Below the pieces are notes generated by a model. The model saw only the letters and a list, made by a program, of their open reading frames with translations, did no database searches and was not told the origin of the DNA. This document shows, piece after piece, positions 55,749 through 64,000 of a stretch of DNA of 64,000 bases (position 1 is the stretch's first letter; the number at the start of each line of letters is the position of its first letter). The stretch is from Streptomyces iakyrus (GTDB taxonomy: Bacteria > Actinomycetota > Actinomycetes > Streptomycetales > Streptomycetaceae). The stretch is taken from contig NZ_JNXI01000023.1 of the NCBI RefSeq assembly GCF_000717055.1, forward strand, positions 49,244 to 113,243, read 5' to 3'. The position numbers and the translations under genes were made by a program.

Positions 55749-56813
55749 CTACCTGTTGCTGGCGGCCACCCAGCGCTCCAGCGTGCGCTTGGCCGCCCCC
55801 GAGTCGATCGACTCGGCCGCCTTCGCCATCCCGGCGCCGATCTGCTCGGCCAGGGGCGCGGCGGTGGGCTCCAGGGCCACCAGCGCCGCAGCCGAGTTCA
55901 GCAGGACCGCCTCGCGGACCGGGCCGGTCTCGCCGTCCAGCAGGCGGCGGGCGACCTCGGCGTTGTAGGAGGCGTCGGCGCCGCGCAGCGCCTCCACCGG
56001 GACCAGTTCGAGGCCCACGTCCCGCGGGTCGAAAGTTTCCTCGGTGACCTGGCCGTCCCGGACGATCCACACCCGGGAGGTGGCCGTGGTCGTGAGCTCG
56101 TCGAGGCCGTCGTCGCCCCGGAAGACCAGGGACGAGTTGCCGCGCTCGGCGAAGACTCCCGCGACGATCGGCGCCATGCGCGGGTCCGCCACGCCGACCG
56201 CCTGGGCGCGGACCCGGGCCGGGTTGGTGAGCGGGCCGAGGGCGTTGAACACCGTGCGGATGCCCAACTGGCCGCGGGCGGCGCCCGCGTGCCGCAGCGC
56301 CGGGTGGAACTTCACCGCGAAGCAGAAGGTGATCCCGGCCTCGTCGGCGACCTCCGCGACGCGGTGCAGCGGCAGCTCCAGGTTGACGCCGAGCTTCTCC
56401 AGCACGTCGGAGGCCCCGGACGCCGAGGACGCGGCCCGGTTGCCGTGCTTGACGACCTTCGCGCCGGTGCCGGCGACGACGATCGAGGACATCGTGGAGA
56501 TGTTGACCGTCTTCGCGCCGTCACCGCCGGTGCCGACGATGTCGACCGTCGCCCCGGGCACCTCGATCACGTTGGCGTGCTCGTACATCGTGCGGACCAG
56601 GCCGTTGATCTCCTCGACGGTCTCGCCCTTGGCGCGCAGCGCCACGACGAACCCGGCGATCTGCGCCTCGGTCGCCTCGCCGCGCATGATCCGGTCCATC
56701 GCCCAGGCGGTGTCGTCCGCGCCCAGGTGCATGCCGTCCAGCAGGCCGTTCAGCAGCAGGGGCCAGGAGCGGCCCGCCGCGGTGTCGCCTCCAGCGGGGG
56801 TCACAGCGCTCAT
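55749..56813 (-). CDS. trpD: Anthranilate phosphoribosyltransferase
   Basis: 354-aa homodimeric enzyme of tryptophan synthesis that transfers phosphoribose from PRPP to anthranilate. The PRPP loop [90 protein letters not shown] and [14 protein letters not shown] are intact. It is not in an operon with trpEG, whose product supplies its substrate 33 kb away in this window. Confidence 0.96.
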   Translation of the reverse strand: MSAVTPAGGDTAAGRSWPLLLNGLLDGMHLGADDTAWAMDRIMRGEATEAQIAGFVVALRAKGETVEEINGLVRTMYEHANVIEVPGATVDIVGTGGDGAKTVNISTMSSIVVAGTGAKVVKHGNRAASSASGASDVLEKLGVNLELPLHRVAEVADEAGITFCFAVKFHPALRHAGAARGQLGIRTVFNALGPLTNPARVRAQAVGVADPRMAPIVAGVFAERGNSSLVFRGDDGLDELTTTATSRVWIVRDGQVTEETFDPRDVGLELVPVEALRGADASYNAEVARRLLDGETGPVREAVLLNSAAALVALEPTAAPLAEQIGAGMAKAAESIDSGAAKRTLERWVAASNR

Positions 56814-56882
56814 CAGCCGCTCCAGGGTCGTCGTACGTCACGTAAAAGCAGTGGTCCCACCCTATCCAGCCCCGAGCACCAC

Positions 56883-56917
56883 GAAGGGCCTCGTCCGGTG
56901 TTCGGACGAGGCCCTTC
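56883..56917. terminator. Perfect 15-bp terminator after qcrB
   Basis: GAAGGGCCTCGTCCG (56883-56897) pairs with CGGACGAGGCCCTTC (56903-56917) around GTGTT, 22 nt past the qcrB stop. Confidence 0.92.
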
Positions 56918-56938
56918 TGTGGCGTGGCGAAGCAGTGA

Positions 56939-58561
56939 TCAGTGGTGGCCGTGGCCGCTCGTGATCTCCCGGTACTCCTCGGCGGTGGGCTTCGGAATCT
57001 GGGCGCCCTCGCCGTAGTAGGCGTCGCTGAGCTTGGCGCGCAGCTTCTCGGAGCCCTTCACCTTGCGCTCGACACCGTTCTCGTCGACCGTCGGGCCGAT
57101 CTCGGCCGGCTGGTACTGCTCGTGCGCCGTGAGCGTGTACATCTGCTCCTGGCTGAGCGGCTCGTGCACCTCGATGAACTCACCGTGCGGCAGGCGCTTG
57201 ATGATGCCCGACTCGCGGCCGTGCAGCACCTTCTCCTTGTCCCGGCGCTGCAGGCCGAGGCAGATCCGCTTGGTGACGATGAAGGCGATGACCGGTCCGA
57301 CGAAGAACCCGATCCGGACGAACCAGGTCACCGCGTTGATCGACAGATGGAAGTGCGTCGCGACGATGTCGTTGCCACCGCCGATCAGCATGATGATGTA
57401 GCCGGTGACCCACGCGACACCGACACCGGTGCGGGTCGGGGCGTTGCGCGGCCGGTCCAGGATGTGGTGCTCGCGCTTGTCCCCGGTGACCCACGACTCG
57501 ATGAACGGGTAGAGGGCGATGATCGCGAGGAACACACCGAAGAGCAGCAGCGGGATGAACACGCCCAGGACGAGGGTGTGGCCCCAGAGGTTGATCTCCC
57601 AGCCCGGCATCGCACGGATCAGGCCTTCGGCGAAGCCCATGTACCAGTCGGGCTGGGCACCGGTCGACACCTGGTCGGGCCGGTACGGGCCGAGGACCCA
57701 GATCGGGTTGATCGTCGCGATCGCGGAGAGGGCCGCGATGAGACCGAAGACCAGGAAGAAGAAGCCTCCGGCCTTGGCCATGTAGACCGGCAGCAGCGGC
57801 ATGCCGACGACGTTCTTGTTCGTGCGGCCGGGACCCGCGAACTGGGTGTGCTTGTGGTAGAAGACCAGGATCAGGTGGCCGACCACGAGCCCGAGCATGA
57901 TGCCCGGCAGCAGCAGGATGTGGATCGAGTAGAACCGGGCGACGAAGTCGGTGCCCGGGAACTCCCCGCCGAACAGGAACATCGAGATGTACGTGCCCAC
58001 GATCGGCACGGACAGGATCGCGCCCTGCGTGAAGCGGACACCGGTGCCGGAGAGCAGGTCGTCCGGGAGCGAGTAGCCGGTGAAGCCGGTGAACATGCCC
58101 AGGACGAACAGCAGGAAGCCGAACAGCCAGTTGATCTCGCGCGGCTTGCGGAACGCGCCGGTGAAGAAGACGCGCATCATGTGCACGAACATGCCGGCGA
58201 GGAAGATGATCGCCGCCCAGTGGTGGATCTGCCGGATGAGCAGACCGCCGCGGACGTCGAAGCTGATGTCCAGCGTGGAGGCGAACGCCTCCGACATCAG
58301 CTGCCCCTGGAGCGGGACGTAACTGCCGTGGTACTCCACCTCGTTCATCGACGGGTGGAAGAACAGCGTCAGGTACACACCCGTGAGGATGATGATGATG
58401 AAGCTGTAGAGGCAGATCTCACCCAGCATGAAGGACCAGTGGTCCGGGAAGATCTTGCGCATGTTGGCCTTGGCCAGGGAGTAGATCCCGAGGCGGCCGT
58501 CGGCCCAGTCGGCGACCCGCTCACCCGCGGGGGCCTTGCGGCGTGTCTGTGCAGTGCTCAT
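56939..58561 (-). CDS. qcrB: Cytochrome bc1 complex cytochrome b subunit
   Basis: 540-aa integral membrane protein of the menaquinol-cytochrome c reductase. LIRQIHHWAAIIFLAGMFVHMMRVFFTGAFRKPREINW and LGLVVGHLILVFYHKHTQF carry the haem b histidines, and PDWYMGFAEGLIRAMPGWEI is the actinobacterial form of the quinol-site PEWY loop. The C-terminal ~120-residue cytoplasmic extension, ending EEYREITSGHGHH, is typical of actinobacterial QcrB. Last gene of ctaE-qcrC-qcrA-qcrB; ATGA overlap with qcrA. Confidence 0.96.
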   Translation of the reverse strand: MSTAQTRRKAPAGERVADWADGRLGIYSLAKANMRKIFPDHWSFMLGEICLYSFIIIILTGVYLTLFFHPSMNEVEYHGSYVPLQGQLMSEAFASTLDISFDVRGGLLIRQIHHWAAIIFLAGMFVHMMRVFFTGAFRKPREINWLFGFLLFVLGMFTGFTGYSLPDDLLSGTGVRFTQGAILSVPIVGTYISMFLFGGEFPGTDFVARFYSIHILLLPGIMLGLVVGHLILVFYHKHTQFAGPGRTNKNVVGMPLLPVYMAKAGGFFFLVFGLIAALSAIATINPIWVLGPYRPDQVSTGAQPDWYMGFAEGLIRAMPGWEINLWGHTLVLGVFIPLLLFGVFLAIIALYPFIESWVTGDKREHHILDRPRNAPTRTGVGVAWVTGYIIMLIGGGNDIVATHFHLSINAVTWFVRIGFFVGPVIAFIVTKRICLGLQRRDKEKVLHGRESGIIKRLPHGEFIEVHEPLSQEQMYTLTAHEQYQPAEIGPTVDENGVERKVKGSEKLRAKLSDAYYGEGAQIPKPTAEEYREITSGHGHH

Positions 58562-59631
58562 CCGCGCTCCCAGAATGCAGGGCCGACGGGCTCGTCGAAG
58601 TCGCCGAGCGCCTCAAGATAGCCCTCGTCGTTCACGCCGATGCGGAGCTGCGGCAGGGCGTGACCGGCGGGACCGAAGATCACTCGGGCACCGTCGGAGA
58701 GGTCGAAGGTGGACTGGTGGCAGGGGCAGAGCACGTGGTGCGTCTGCTGCTCGTACAGGGAGATCGGGCAACCGACGTGGGTGCAGATCTTCGAGTACGC
58801 GACGATGCCCTCGTGCGACCACTCGAGCTCGCGCTTGTCCTTGATGTCCTCCGGCTGGATCCGGACGATCATCAGGGCGGCCTTGGCGATCTCGTTCTGG
58901 AACGAGTGGTCGTGCTCCTCCAGGCCCTCGGGCTTGGCGAAGGTCAGCGAACCGACCGCGACATCGGACGGGCGCAGCGGCTCGTTCGTGTTCATGTTGA
59001 CGAGCAGCTTGCCCTTGGACCACAGCGTGTGGCGGAGCTTCGTGCCGGGCAGCGGGCCGAGGTCGCGCAGCAGCACGACGCCGGAGAGCGGCACCAGCGT
59101 GAGCGCGCCGAGCATCGTGTTGCGGATCAGCTTGCGGCGGCCGAGCGCGGACTCCTTGGCGCCCTGCTTGAAGTCGGCGAAGACCTTCTCGCGGACCTCG
59201 GGCGTCGCCTCGATCGGGTGCCGCTCGTCGGCGACCTCCACGTCCGACATCAGGGTGCGGGCCCAGTGGACGGCGCCCGCGCCGATGCAGAACAGCGCGA
59301 TGCCGAGCGTCATGCCCAGCGCGAAGTTCAGGGCGCTGATGTGGCCGAGCGGCCAGATGTAGACCGACTTGTCGACCGGGATCGCCACGAACGCGGCGAT
59401 GAAGGCGACCGTGGCCAGCATCGACGTCGTGAACATCAGGGCGACCGAGCGCTCCGAGCGCTTGGCGGCCCGCTCGTCGACGTCCTGGATCCGGTGCTCG
59501 TGGGGCGGCAGGCCCGGGTCGGCGAACGGGTGCTTGTCGTCCGCGACGCTCACCGCGCCGTGCCCGTGCTCGTCATGGCCTGCGGACTGCGCGGCAGGCA
59601 GGTTCTCTTCTGGAATGTCTTGGCTACTCAT
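58558..59631 (-). CDS. qcrA: Rieske iron-sulfur subunit of the bc1 complex
   Basis: 357-aa protein with the actinobacterial layout: a long N-terminal cytoplasmic region (MSSQDIPEENLPAAQ), three membrane segments instead of one, and a C-terminal Rieske domain. The [2Fe-2S] ligands are in CTHVGCPISLY and CPCHQSTFD, with the two extra Cys forming the disulfide. The ATG at 59631 overlaps the qcrC stop (ATGA). Confidence 0.96.
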   Translation of the reverse strand: MSSQDIPEENLPAAQSAGHDEHGHGAVSVADDKHPFADPGLPPHEHRIQDVDERAAKRSERSVALMFTTSMLATVAFIAAFVAIPVDKSVYIWPLGHISALNFALGMTLGIALFCIGAGAVHWARTLMSDVEVADERHPIEATPEVREKVFADFKQGAKESALGRRKLIRNTMLGALTLVPLSGVVLLRDLGPLPGTKLRHTLWSKGKLLVNMNTNEPLRPSDVAVGSLTFAKPEGLEEHDHSFQNEIAKAALMIVRIQPEDIKDKRELEWSHEGIVAYSKICTHVGCPISLYEQQTHHVLCPCHQSTFDLSDGARVIFGPAGHALPQLRIGVNDEGYLEALGDFDEPVGPAFWERG

Positions 59632-60440
59632 GACTTCTTGGCCTTTGCGGTCCGGGCGGCGACCCACACGGCGACGGCGATCAGACCGCCGAGACCGAAG
59701 ATCCAGCCGAACAGGCCCTCGCTGACCGGCCCGAGGCCACCCAGTTCGAGGCCGCCGGGGCTCTCGGTCTTTTCGCTGTTGACCGCGTCGAGGTACGCGA
59801 TGATGTCCTTCTTGTTCTTCTCCGACAGCGTGGTGTCGGGGAAGGACGGCATGTTCTGCGGGCCGGTCTGCATGGCCTCGTAGATGTGCTTCGGGGAGAC
59901 GCCCTCGAGGGTCGGCGCGTACTTGCCGTGCGTCAGCGCGCCGCCCTTGCCGGTGAAGTTGTGGCACTGCGCGCAGTTGGTGCGGAACAGCTCACCGCCC
60001 TTGGCGATGTCGGCACCCTCGGGGCCGTACTGCTCCTCCGTCGGGATCGACGGGCCGGCGCCCAGCGAGGCGATGTACGCCGCGAGCTGGTCGATCTCGG
60101 CCTGCGAGTAGATGTTCTTCTTCTCCGGGACCTGGGGGCCCTGGGAGGTGGCGGCCGGCATACGGCCGGTGGCCACCTGGAAGTCGACGGCCGCGGCGCC
60201 CACACCCACCAGGCTCGGCCCGTCGGAGGTGCCCTGACCGCCGGTGCCGTGGCAACTGGCGCAGCCGACGGCGTAGAGCTTCTTGCCCTCCTCGATGGTG
60301 AGGGACTGGGCGGTTTCGTCGGCCTGCGCCTTGTCCGCGGGTGCGAACACGGCGTACAGCCCCCCGGTGCATGCCAGCGCGAGGAGTAGGACGACGAGCG
60401 CCGCCAGCGGGTGGCGTCGTCGTGCGGAGAGCTTTTTCAC
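59628..60440 (-). CDS. qcrC: Dihaem cytochrome c subunit of the bc1 complex
   Basis: 270-aa membrane-anchored dihaem cytochrome that passes electrons straight to the aa3 oxidase, replacing soluble cytochrome c in actinobacteria. Haem sites are CASCHGTGG and CAQCHNFTGKGG, each followed by an axial Met region (GRMPAA; MQTGPQNMPSFPD). An N-terminal membrane anchor (HPLAALVVLLLALACTGGLYAVF) and a C-terminal helix (LFGWIFGLGGLIAVAVWVAART) hold it at the membrane. GTG start. Confidence 0.95.
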   Translation of the reverse strand: MKKLSARRRHPLAALVVLLLALACTGGLYAVFAPADKAQADETAQSLTIEEGKKLYAVGCASCHGTGGQGTSDGPSLVGVGAAAVDFQVATGRMPAATSQGPQVPEKKNIYSQAEIDQLAAYIASLGAGPSIPTEEQYGPEGADIAKGGELFRTNCAQCHNFTGKGGALTHGKYAPTLEGVSPKHIYEAMQTGPQNMPSFPDTTLSEKNKKDIIAYLDAVNSEKTESPGGLELGGLGPVSEGLFGWIFGLGGLIAVAVWVAARTAKAKKS

Positions 60441-60521
60441 GGATTACCCCGGTGTCAGGATCTTCTGCGTCGATGCTTCTGGGATGCGCGCTTCGTCGAG
60501 CACGCGCGGATGCGGGCCCTG

Positions 60522-61142
60522 CTACTTGATCATGTAGATCGTGGCGAAGAGACCGATCCAGACGACATCGACGAAGTGCCAGTAGTAGGACACGACGATC
60601 GCGGCCGTCGCCTGCTCGTGGGTGAACCTCCGGGCCGCGTAGGTCCGGCCCAGGACCAGCAGGAAGGCGATGAGTCCGCCCGTCACGTGCAGGCCGTGGA
60701 AGCCGGTGGTCAGGTAGAACACCGAGCCGTACGGGTCGGAGGAGAGGGACAGGCCCGCCTCCTTGACCAGCTCCGTGTACTCGAAGACCTGACCGCCGAT
60801 GAAGATCGCACCCATCACGAACGTGACGATGAACCACATCCGGAGCTTCTTCACGTCACCGCGCTCGGCGGCGAAGACGCCGAGCTGGCAGGTGAGTGAG
60901 GAGAGCACCAGGATGGTGGTGTTCGTCGCCGAGAACGGGAAGTTGAGATGGGCAGCCATCTCCTTCCAGTGATCGGGACCCGTCACCGATCGCAGGGTGA
61001 AGTACATCGCGAAGAGGGCCGCGAAGAACATCAGCTCGGAACTCAGCCAGATGATGGTTCCGACGCTGGTGAGGTTCGGCCGGTTGACCGACGGGTGCGC
61101 GTGCCCGGTTTCTACTGTCGTTGCTGTCGCCACGACCGACAT
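60522..61142 (-). CDS. ctaE: Cytochrome aa3 oxidase subunit III
   Basis: 206-aa subunit with five membrane helices, the actinobacterial length. [27 protein letters not shown] at the start, then [30 protein letters not shown] and [21 protein letters not shown] at the end. First gene of the ctaE-qcrCAB run. Its start codon lies within a 21-bp palindrome. Confidence 0.95.
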   Translation of the reverse strand: MSVVATATTVETGHAHPSVNRPNLTSVGTIIWLSSELMFFAALFAMYFTLRSVTGPDHWKEMAAHLNFPFSATNTTILVLSSLTCQLGVFAAERGDVKKLRMWFIVTFVMGAIFIGGQVFEYTELVKEAGLSLSSDPYGSVFYLTTGFHGLHVTGGLIAFLLVLGRTYAARRFTHEQATAAIVVSYYWHFVDVVWIGLFATIYMIK

Positions 61143-61153
61143 TATGTCGGTCG
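61133..61153. promoter_or_regulatory. 21-bp palindrome over the ctaE start codon
   Basis: CGACCGACA (61133-61141) and TGTCGGTCG (61145-61153) are perfect 9-nt inverted arms around TTA. The ctaE ATG is at 61142-61140. It could be a repressor operator or an mRNA hairpin blocking translation. Confidence 0.55.
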
Positions 61154-61287
61154 CTTATCCCGCCCTCACTCCGGGGGGTGCCGTTCGGAGTGTCTAAGCC
61201 GGTCGTACCGGTGTTGACGTGGTGTTCAAGGGAGTAGCATCCGGCCCAACGGGCCTGTCCTTACGACGCTGACGTCACGGAGGAACA

Positions 61288-61689
61288 ATGCAGCCGACCG
61301 CCACGGTGCTGGTCTACAGCGACGACTCCAACACCCGCGAGCAGGTGCGGCTCGCCACGGGACGGAGGCCGGCTCCGGACGTTCCCGTGGTGGAGTTCCT
61401 GGAGTGCGCGACTCCGGCCGCGGTGCTCAAGGAGCTGGACCGGGGTGGGATCGACGTCTGTGTGCTGGACGGCGAGGCCGTGCCGATGGGGGGCATGGGG
61501 GTCTGCCGGCAGATCAAGGACGAGGTGTTCGACTGTCCGCCGGTGCTGTTGCTGATCGGGCGGCCCCAGGACGCGTGGCTGGCGACCTGGAGCCGGGCCG
61601 AGTCCGCGGTGACCTTGCCGGTGGAGCCGGTGGAGTTCGCCTCCGCATTGGCCTCTCTGTTGCGGGAGAAGGCGGCTTTGAACGCCTGA
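61288..61689 (+). CDS. Atypical receiver-domain protein
   Basis: 133-aa stand-alone CheY-like domain. TVLVYSDDSNTREQVRLATG supplies the acidic pair, DVCVLDGEAVPMGGMGVCRQIKDE the putative phosphoacceptor Asp, and PPVLLLIGRPQDAWLA the fourth strand. The conserved Lys-Pro after strand 5 is replaced: TLPVEPVEFASALASLL has Leu before the Pro, so normal phosphorylation switching is doubtful. CGGAGGA precedes the ATG. It sits between ctaE and ctaF-ctaD, divergent from ctaE, and might tune respiratory gene expression or assembly; no partner is visible. Confidence 0.75.
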   Translation: MQPTATVLVYSDDSNTREQVRLATGRRPAPDVPVVEFLECATPAAVLKELDRGGIDVCVLDGEAVPMGGMGVCRQIKDEVFDCPPVLLLIGRPQDAWLATWSRAESAVTLPVEPVEFASALASLLREKAALNA

Positions 61690-61730
61690 GGGGTCGGGTT
61701 CGCCCGTAGTTCGGCGTGTGCGGGCGCGTG

Positions 61731-61762
61731 GGGGCTGTTCGCGCAGTTCCCCGCGCCCCTGA
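61731..61762. repeat. Intergenic GC-rich repeat copy 5
   Basis: GGGGCTGTTCGCGCAGTTCC then CCGCGCCCCTGA, between the convergent receiver-like and L,D-transpeptidase genes. Same core as at 29368, 32480 (inverted) and 51381. Confidence 0.8.
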
Positions 61763-61768
61763 GGGCGT

Positions 61769-63022
61769 TCAGACGCTCTGCGGCCTCAGCCGGGCCCTGT
61801 CGGCCTCCGTCGGGCCGTCCGGGGTGCCGCCGACCAGGGCGCTGCCGGTGCGCCACTTCGCCCAGTCGAGGTTCCAGTCGCCGAAGCCGTTGCCGAAGGG
61901 GGCCATCATGTCGCCGCCGGAGTTGATGACCTTGACGATGTCGCCCTCGCGGACGGTGTCGTAGAACCAGGCGGCGTTCTCGGTGCTCATGCCGGTGCAG
62001 CCGTGGCTGACGTTGGCGTAGCCCTGGGAGCCGACGGACCAGGGGGCGGCGTGGACGTACTCGCCGCTGTTGGTGACCCGGACCGAGTGGTGCACGATCA
62101 GGTCGTAGAAGTCCGCGGCGCCGATGCTGGCGCTGGTCATGCGGACGGTGCCCTCCTTCGCCAGCACGACCTTGACGCCGTTGCGGGTGTCGTAGCCCGG
62201 CATGCCTGTGGTGACCGGTATCTGCCGGACGATCTCGTCGTTCTTGTAGACGGTCATCTGGTGGGCGGCGGCGTCCGTGACGGCCACGAGCTTGTCCGCG
62301 GTGGTGAAGGTCAGCGGCTTGGCCTTGCCGCCCCACATCCGGTCGCCGATCTTGATGCCCTGGAGGTTGCTGCGGACCTGGACGGTGGCGTGGGCGGGCC
62401 AGTAGTCCTTCGGGCGGTAGTGGAGCTTCTTGTCGTCCACCCAGTGCCAGGCGCCGTCCGTGGAGGGCGACGAGGAGACCTTCAGGGCGCGTTCCACGAC
62501 GGCCCGCTGGGCTGTGTCCTTGACCGGCTGGCTCAGCTCGGCCGTGACGGGCTGGCCGACGCCGTAGGTGCCCGTCTTGGGTCCGAAGGTGACGTCCAGG
62601 CTCTTCTTGGTGGTGGGCTTGCCGGTGTCGAAGGTGACGACCTTGCGGCCGGGTGCCCCGTCCTCATCCTCGGTGCTCACCCGGACCGTGTAGCTGGCGT
62701 TCGCGGCGAGCGGGGAGGTGCTGTGCCAGCGGCTGCCGTCGGCGGCGAGTTCGCCCGCCACGTAGCGTCCTGAGGCGTCGTGGGCGGTGACGTCCGTGAT
62801 GCGCCCGTCGGAGTCCTCGACGACTTCCAGTGGCTTGTCCGGGTCGGCCTTCTGGCGGCCCTCCGAGGGGGCGTTGAAGGAGACCTGGTCCGCCGCGTCG
62901 TAGGGGCGGGCGGCCAGCGGGTTGCCGTCCGAGCCGCAGGCGGTGACGCCCGCGCAGAGGGCGATCACCAGCAGCGTGCAGCCGACGACGGTGCGGGGGC
63001 GGGATATCACTGTGTGGCTCAT
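61769..63022 (-). CDS. L,D-transpeptidase lipoprotein
   Basis: 417-aa exported cell-wall enzyme. The lipobox is in LCAGVTACGSDG. Two immunoglobulin-like domains (about 45-265) precede the YkuD catalytic domain, which has VYKNDEIVRQIPVTTGMPGYDTRNG and HHSVRVTNSGEYVHAAPWSVGSQGYANVSHGCTGMS, with the nucleophilic Cys near 342. It makes 3-3 cross-links or attaches groups to peptidoglycan; Streptomyces walls contain such links. A -10 box TAGCGT ends 6 nt before the ATG, so the message is probably leaderless. Confidence 0.93.
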   Translation of the reverse strand: MSHTVISRPRTVVGCTLLVIALCAGVTACGSDGNPLAARPYDAADQVSFNAPSEGRQKADPDKPLEVVEDSDGRITDVTAHDASGRYVAGELAADGSRWHSTSPLAANASYTVRVSTEDEDGAPGRKVVTFDTGKPTTKKSLDVTFGPKTGTYGVGQPVTAELSQPVKDTAQRAVVERALKVSSSPSTDGAWHWVDDKKLHYRPKDYWPAHATVQVRSNLQGIKIGDRMWGGKAKPLTFTTADKLVAVTDAAAHQMTVYKNDEIVRQIPVTTGMPGYDTRNGVKVVLAKEGTVRMTSASIGAADFYDLIVHHSVRVTNSGEYVHAAPWSVGSQGYANVSHGCTGMSTENAAWFYDTVREGDIVKVINSGGDMMAPFGNGFGDWNLDWAKWRTGSALVGGTPDGPTEADRARLRPQSV

Positions 63023-63028
63023 GAGCTC

Positions 63029-63034
63029 ACGCTA
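63029..63034 (-). promoter_or_regulatory. Leaderless -10 box of the L,D-transpeptidase gene
   Basis: TAGCGT on the minus strand, 6 nt before the ATG at 63022. No clear -35 box. Confidence 0.45.
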
Positions 63035-63097
63035 GGAAGCAGCGTCAACAGCGGCACGCCGAGCGAACCGTACGAGTGACACGCATTACGGCAAAAG

Positions 63098-63137
63098 CAG
63101 GGGCCCGGACGCTCCTTGCGGAGTGTCCGGGCCCCTG
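63098..63137. terminator. 18-bp terminator after ctaF
   Basis: Arms 63098-63115 (CAGGGGCCCGGACGCTCC) and 63120-63137 pair with a single G-U around TTGC, 17 nt past the ctaF stop. Confidence 0.92.
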
Positions 63138-63153
63138 AGGCGCTCGGCGCGTG

Positions 63154-63552
63154 TTACTGGGTGCGGTTCTCACCGCGGTAGTACTCGAACACCCAGCCCC
63201 AGACGCCGATCAGGATGATCGGCAGCGAGAAGTACATCAGCCACCAGCCGATCGCGATCGACAGGAAGGCGAGGGCACCGCCGATGGCCAGGGAGAGCGG
63301 CTGCCAGCTGTGCGGGCTGAAGAACCCGACCTCGCCGGCGTCGTCCGCGACGTCCGCCTCCTTGTTGTCCTGTGCGCCGACGTCCACCCGCTTGGCCGTG
63401 AAGCCGAGGTAGAAGCCGATCATGATGCACAGGCCGAAGGCCAGGAAGAGGGCCGTGGTACCGGCCGGCTCCTTCGACCACACGCCATAGACCACGGCCA
63501 TGGCGAGGACGAAGACGCTCAGCCACATGAACATCTGACCCTGGATCTTCAC
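63154..63552 (-). CDS. ctaF: Cytochrome aa3 oxidase subunit IV
   Basis: 132-aa actinobacterial subunit IV with four membrane helices: [84 protein letters not shown] short hydrophilic loop ([28 protein letters not shown]) separates the pairs. The ATG overlaps the ctaD stop by 4 bp. Confidence 0.95.
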   Translation of the reverse strand: MKIQGQMFMWLSVFVLAMAVVYGVWSKEPAGTTALFLAFGLCIMIGFYLGFTAKRVDVGAQDNKEADVADDAGEVGFFSPHSWQPLSLAIGGALAFLSIAIGWWLMYFSLPIILIGVWGWVFEYYRGENRTQ

Positions 63553-64000
63553 TTGCCGGCCTCCTTGCCACCAGCGATGGCCTTCTCGCCGTGACCGACG
63601 TTCTCGAGCTGGTCGAGGGCGGCGATCTCCGGGTGGTGCAGGTCGAACGCCGGGGATTCACTGCGGACCCGCGGCATGACGACGAAGTTGTGCCGCGGCG
63701 GCGGGCAGGAGGTCGCCCACTCCAGGGAGCGGCCGTAGCCCCACGGGTCGTCGACGCCGACCGGCTTGCCGTACTTGGCCGTCTTCCACACGTTGTAGAA
63801 GAACGGCAGGATCGACATGCCGAGCAGGAACGAGCTGATCGTCGAGACCGTGTTCAGCGTGGTGAAGCCGTCGGCCGCCAGGTAGTCGGCGTACCGGCGC
63901 GGCATGCCCTCGGCGCCCAGCCAGTGCTGGACGAGGAACGTGCCGTGGAAGCCGATGAACAGCGTCCAGAAGGTGATCTTGCCGAGACGCTCGTCCAGCA
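63549..64000 (-). CDS. ctaD: Cytochrome aa3 oxidase subunit I, C-terminal part
   Basis: The reading frame is open to the window edge, so the gene is cut at its 5' side. The visible ~149 residues include [39 protein letters not shown], then [28 protein letters not shown] and the tail [22 protein letters not shown], all standard for the end of haem-copper oxidase subunit I. The haem and copper ligands lie outside the window. Confidence 0.95.
   Translation of the reverse strand, partial: LDERLGKITFWTLFIGFHGTFLVQHWLGAEGMPRRYADYLAADGFTTLNTVSTISSFLLGMSILPFFYNVWKTAKYGKPVGVDDPWGYGRSLEWATSCPPPRHNFVVMPRVRSESPAFDLHHPEIAALDQLENVGHGEKAIAGGKEAGK

Overview
The window is chromosomal DNA from a Streptomyces species. 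The evidence is the very high G+C content with strong third-position G/C bias, frequent GTG starts, TAGGGT-type -10 boxes, actinobacterial gene types (PASTA kinase, qcrCAB-ctaE, PadR, ROK glucokinase, class II DAHP synthase), and a gene order that matches, as I remember it, the S. coelicolor SCO2097-SCO2155 core region. It is primary-metabolism core DNA. I see no prophage, insertion sequence, CRISPR array, rRNA or tRNA.

Layout. 0-8.4 kb: a methyltransferase, a HEPN protein, a degenerate ABC ATPase with a YhgE/Pip membrane protein and a TetR regulator, a CrtI-like oxidoreductase, and a membrane protein with a Gln/Tyr-rich tail. 8.4-15 kb: one-carbon and thiamine metabolism (metF, thiE, a TPP riboswitch, thiO-thiS-thiG), plus an Rv2175c-like regulator and an FAD oxidoreductase. 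15-19.4 kb: PASTA kinase, an endonuclease IV-type TIM barrel protein, a sulfite-oxidase-like enzyme, bacterioferritin and its [2Fe-2S] partner with an iron box. 19.5-23 kb: entry to aromatic amino acids, with class II DAHP synthase divergent from a trp leader peptide, attenuator and fused TrpE-TrpG. 23-31 kb: phosphofructokinase, a NarL-type two-component pair, an acyltransferase, an esterase, an EEP phosphatase, glucokinase glkA and its SCO2127-like neighbour.

31-42 kb: ArsA-like ATPase, SRPBCC protein, phosphoesterase, long-chain acyl-CoA synthetase, cholesterol oxidase, PimB-like and GT87-like glycosyltransferases, MATE exporter and PadR. 42-49 kb: secreted cell-wall functions (metalloprotease-like lipoprotein and two NlpC/P60 endopeptidases), NYN-domain protein, zinc-ribbon protein, rhomboid and a RAM-domain protein. 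49-54 kb: small secreted protein, OmpR-type two-component system, SLC13-like permease and glycerate kinase. 54-57 kb: class V aminotransferase under a SAM-IV riboswitch, and trpD. 57-64 kb: the cytochrome bc1-aa3 respiratory branch (ctaE-qcrC-qcrA-qcrB, ctaF, ctaD), with a pseudo-receiver protein and an L,D-transpeptidase between the two parts.

The most interesting signals are regulatory. They are a 15-bp TetR-like operator shared by the ABC/YhgE operon and the acyl-CoA synthetase; a run of leaderless promoters (TANNNT then 6-8 nt then the start codon), including both members of the divergent aroH/trpL pair; response-regulator direct repeats linking a two-component system to a permease/glycerate-kinase operon; a 3 x 10-bp tandem repeat before an esterase; a palindrome spanning the ctaE start codon; and five dispersed copies of a GC-rich intergenic repeat. 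At the protein level, two P-loop ATPases carry Arg in place of the Walker A Lys, and the phosphofructokinase carries residues associated with pyrophosphate use.
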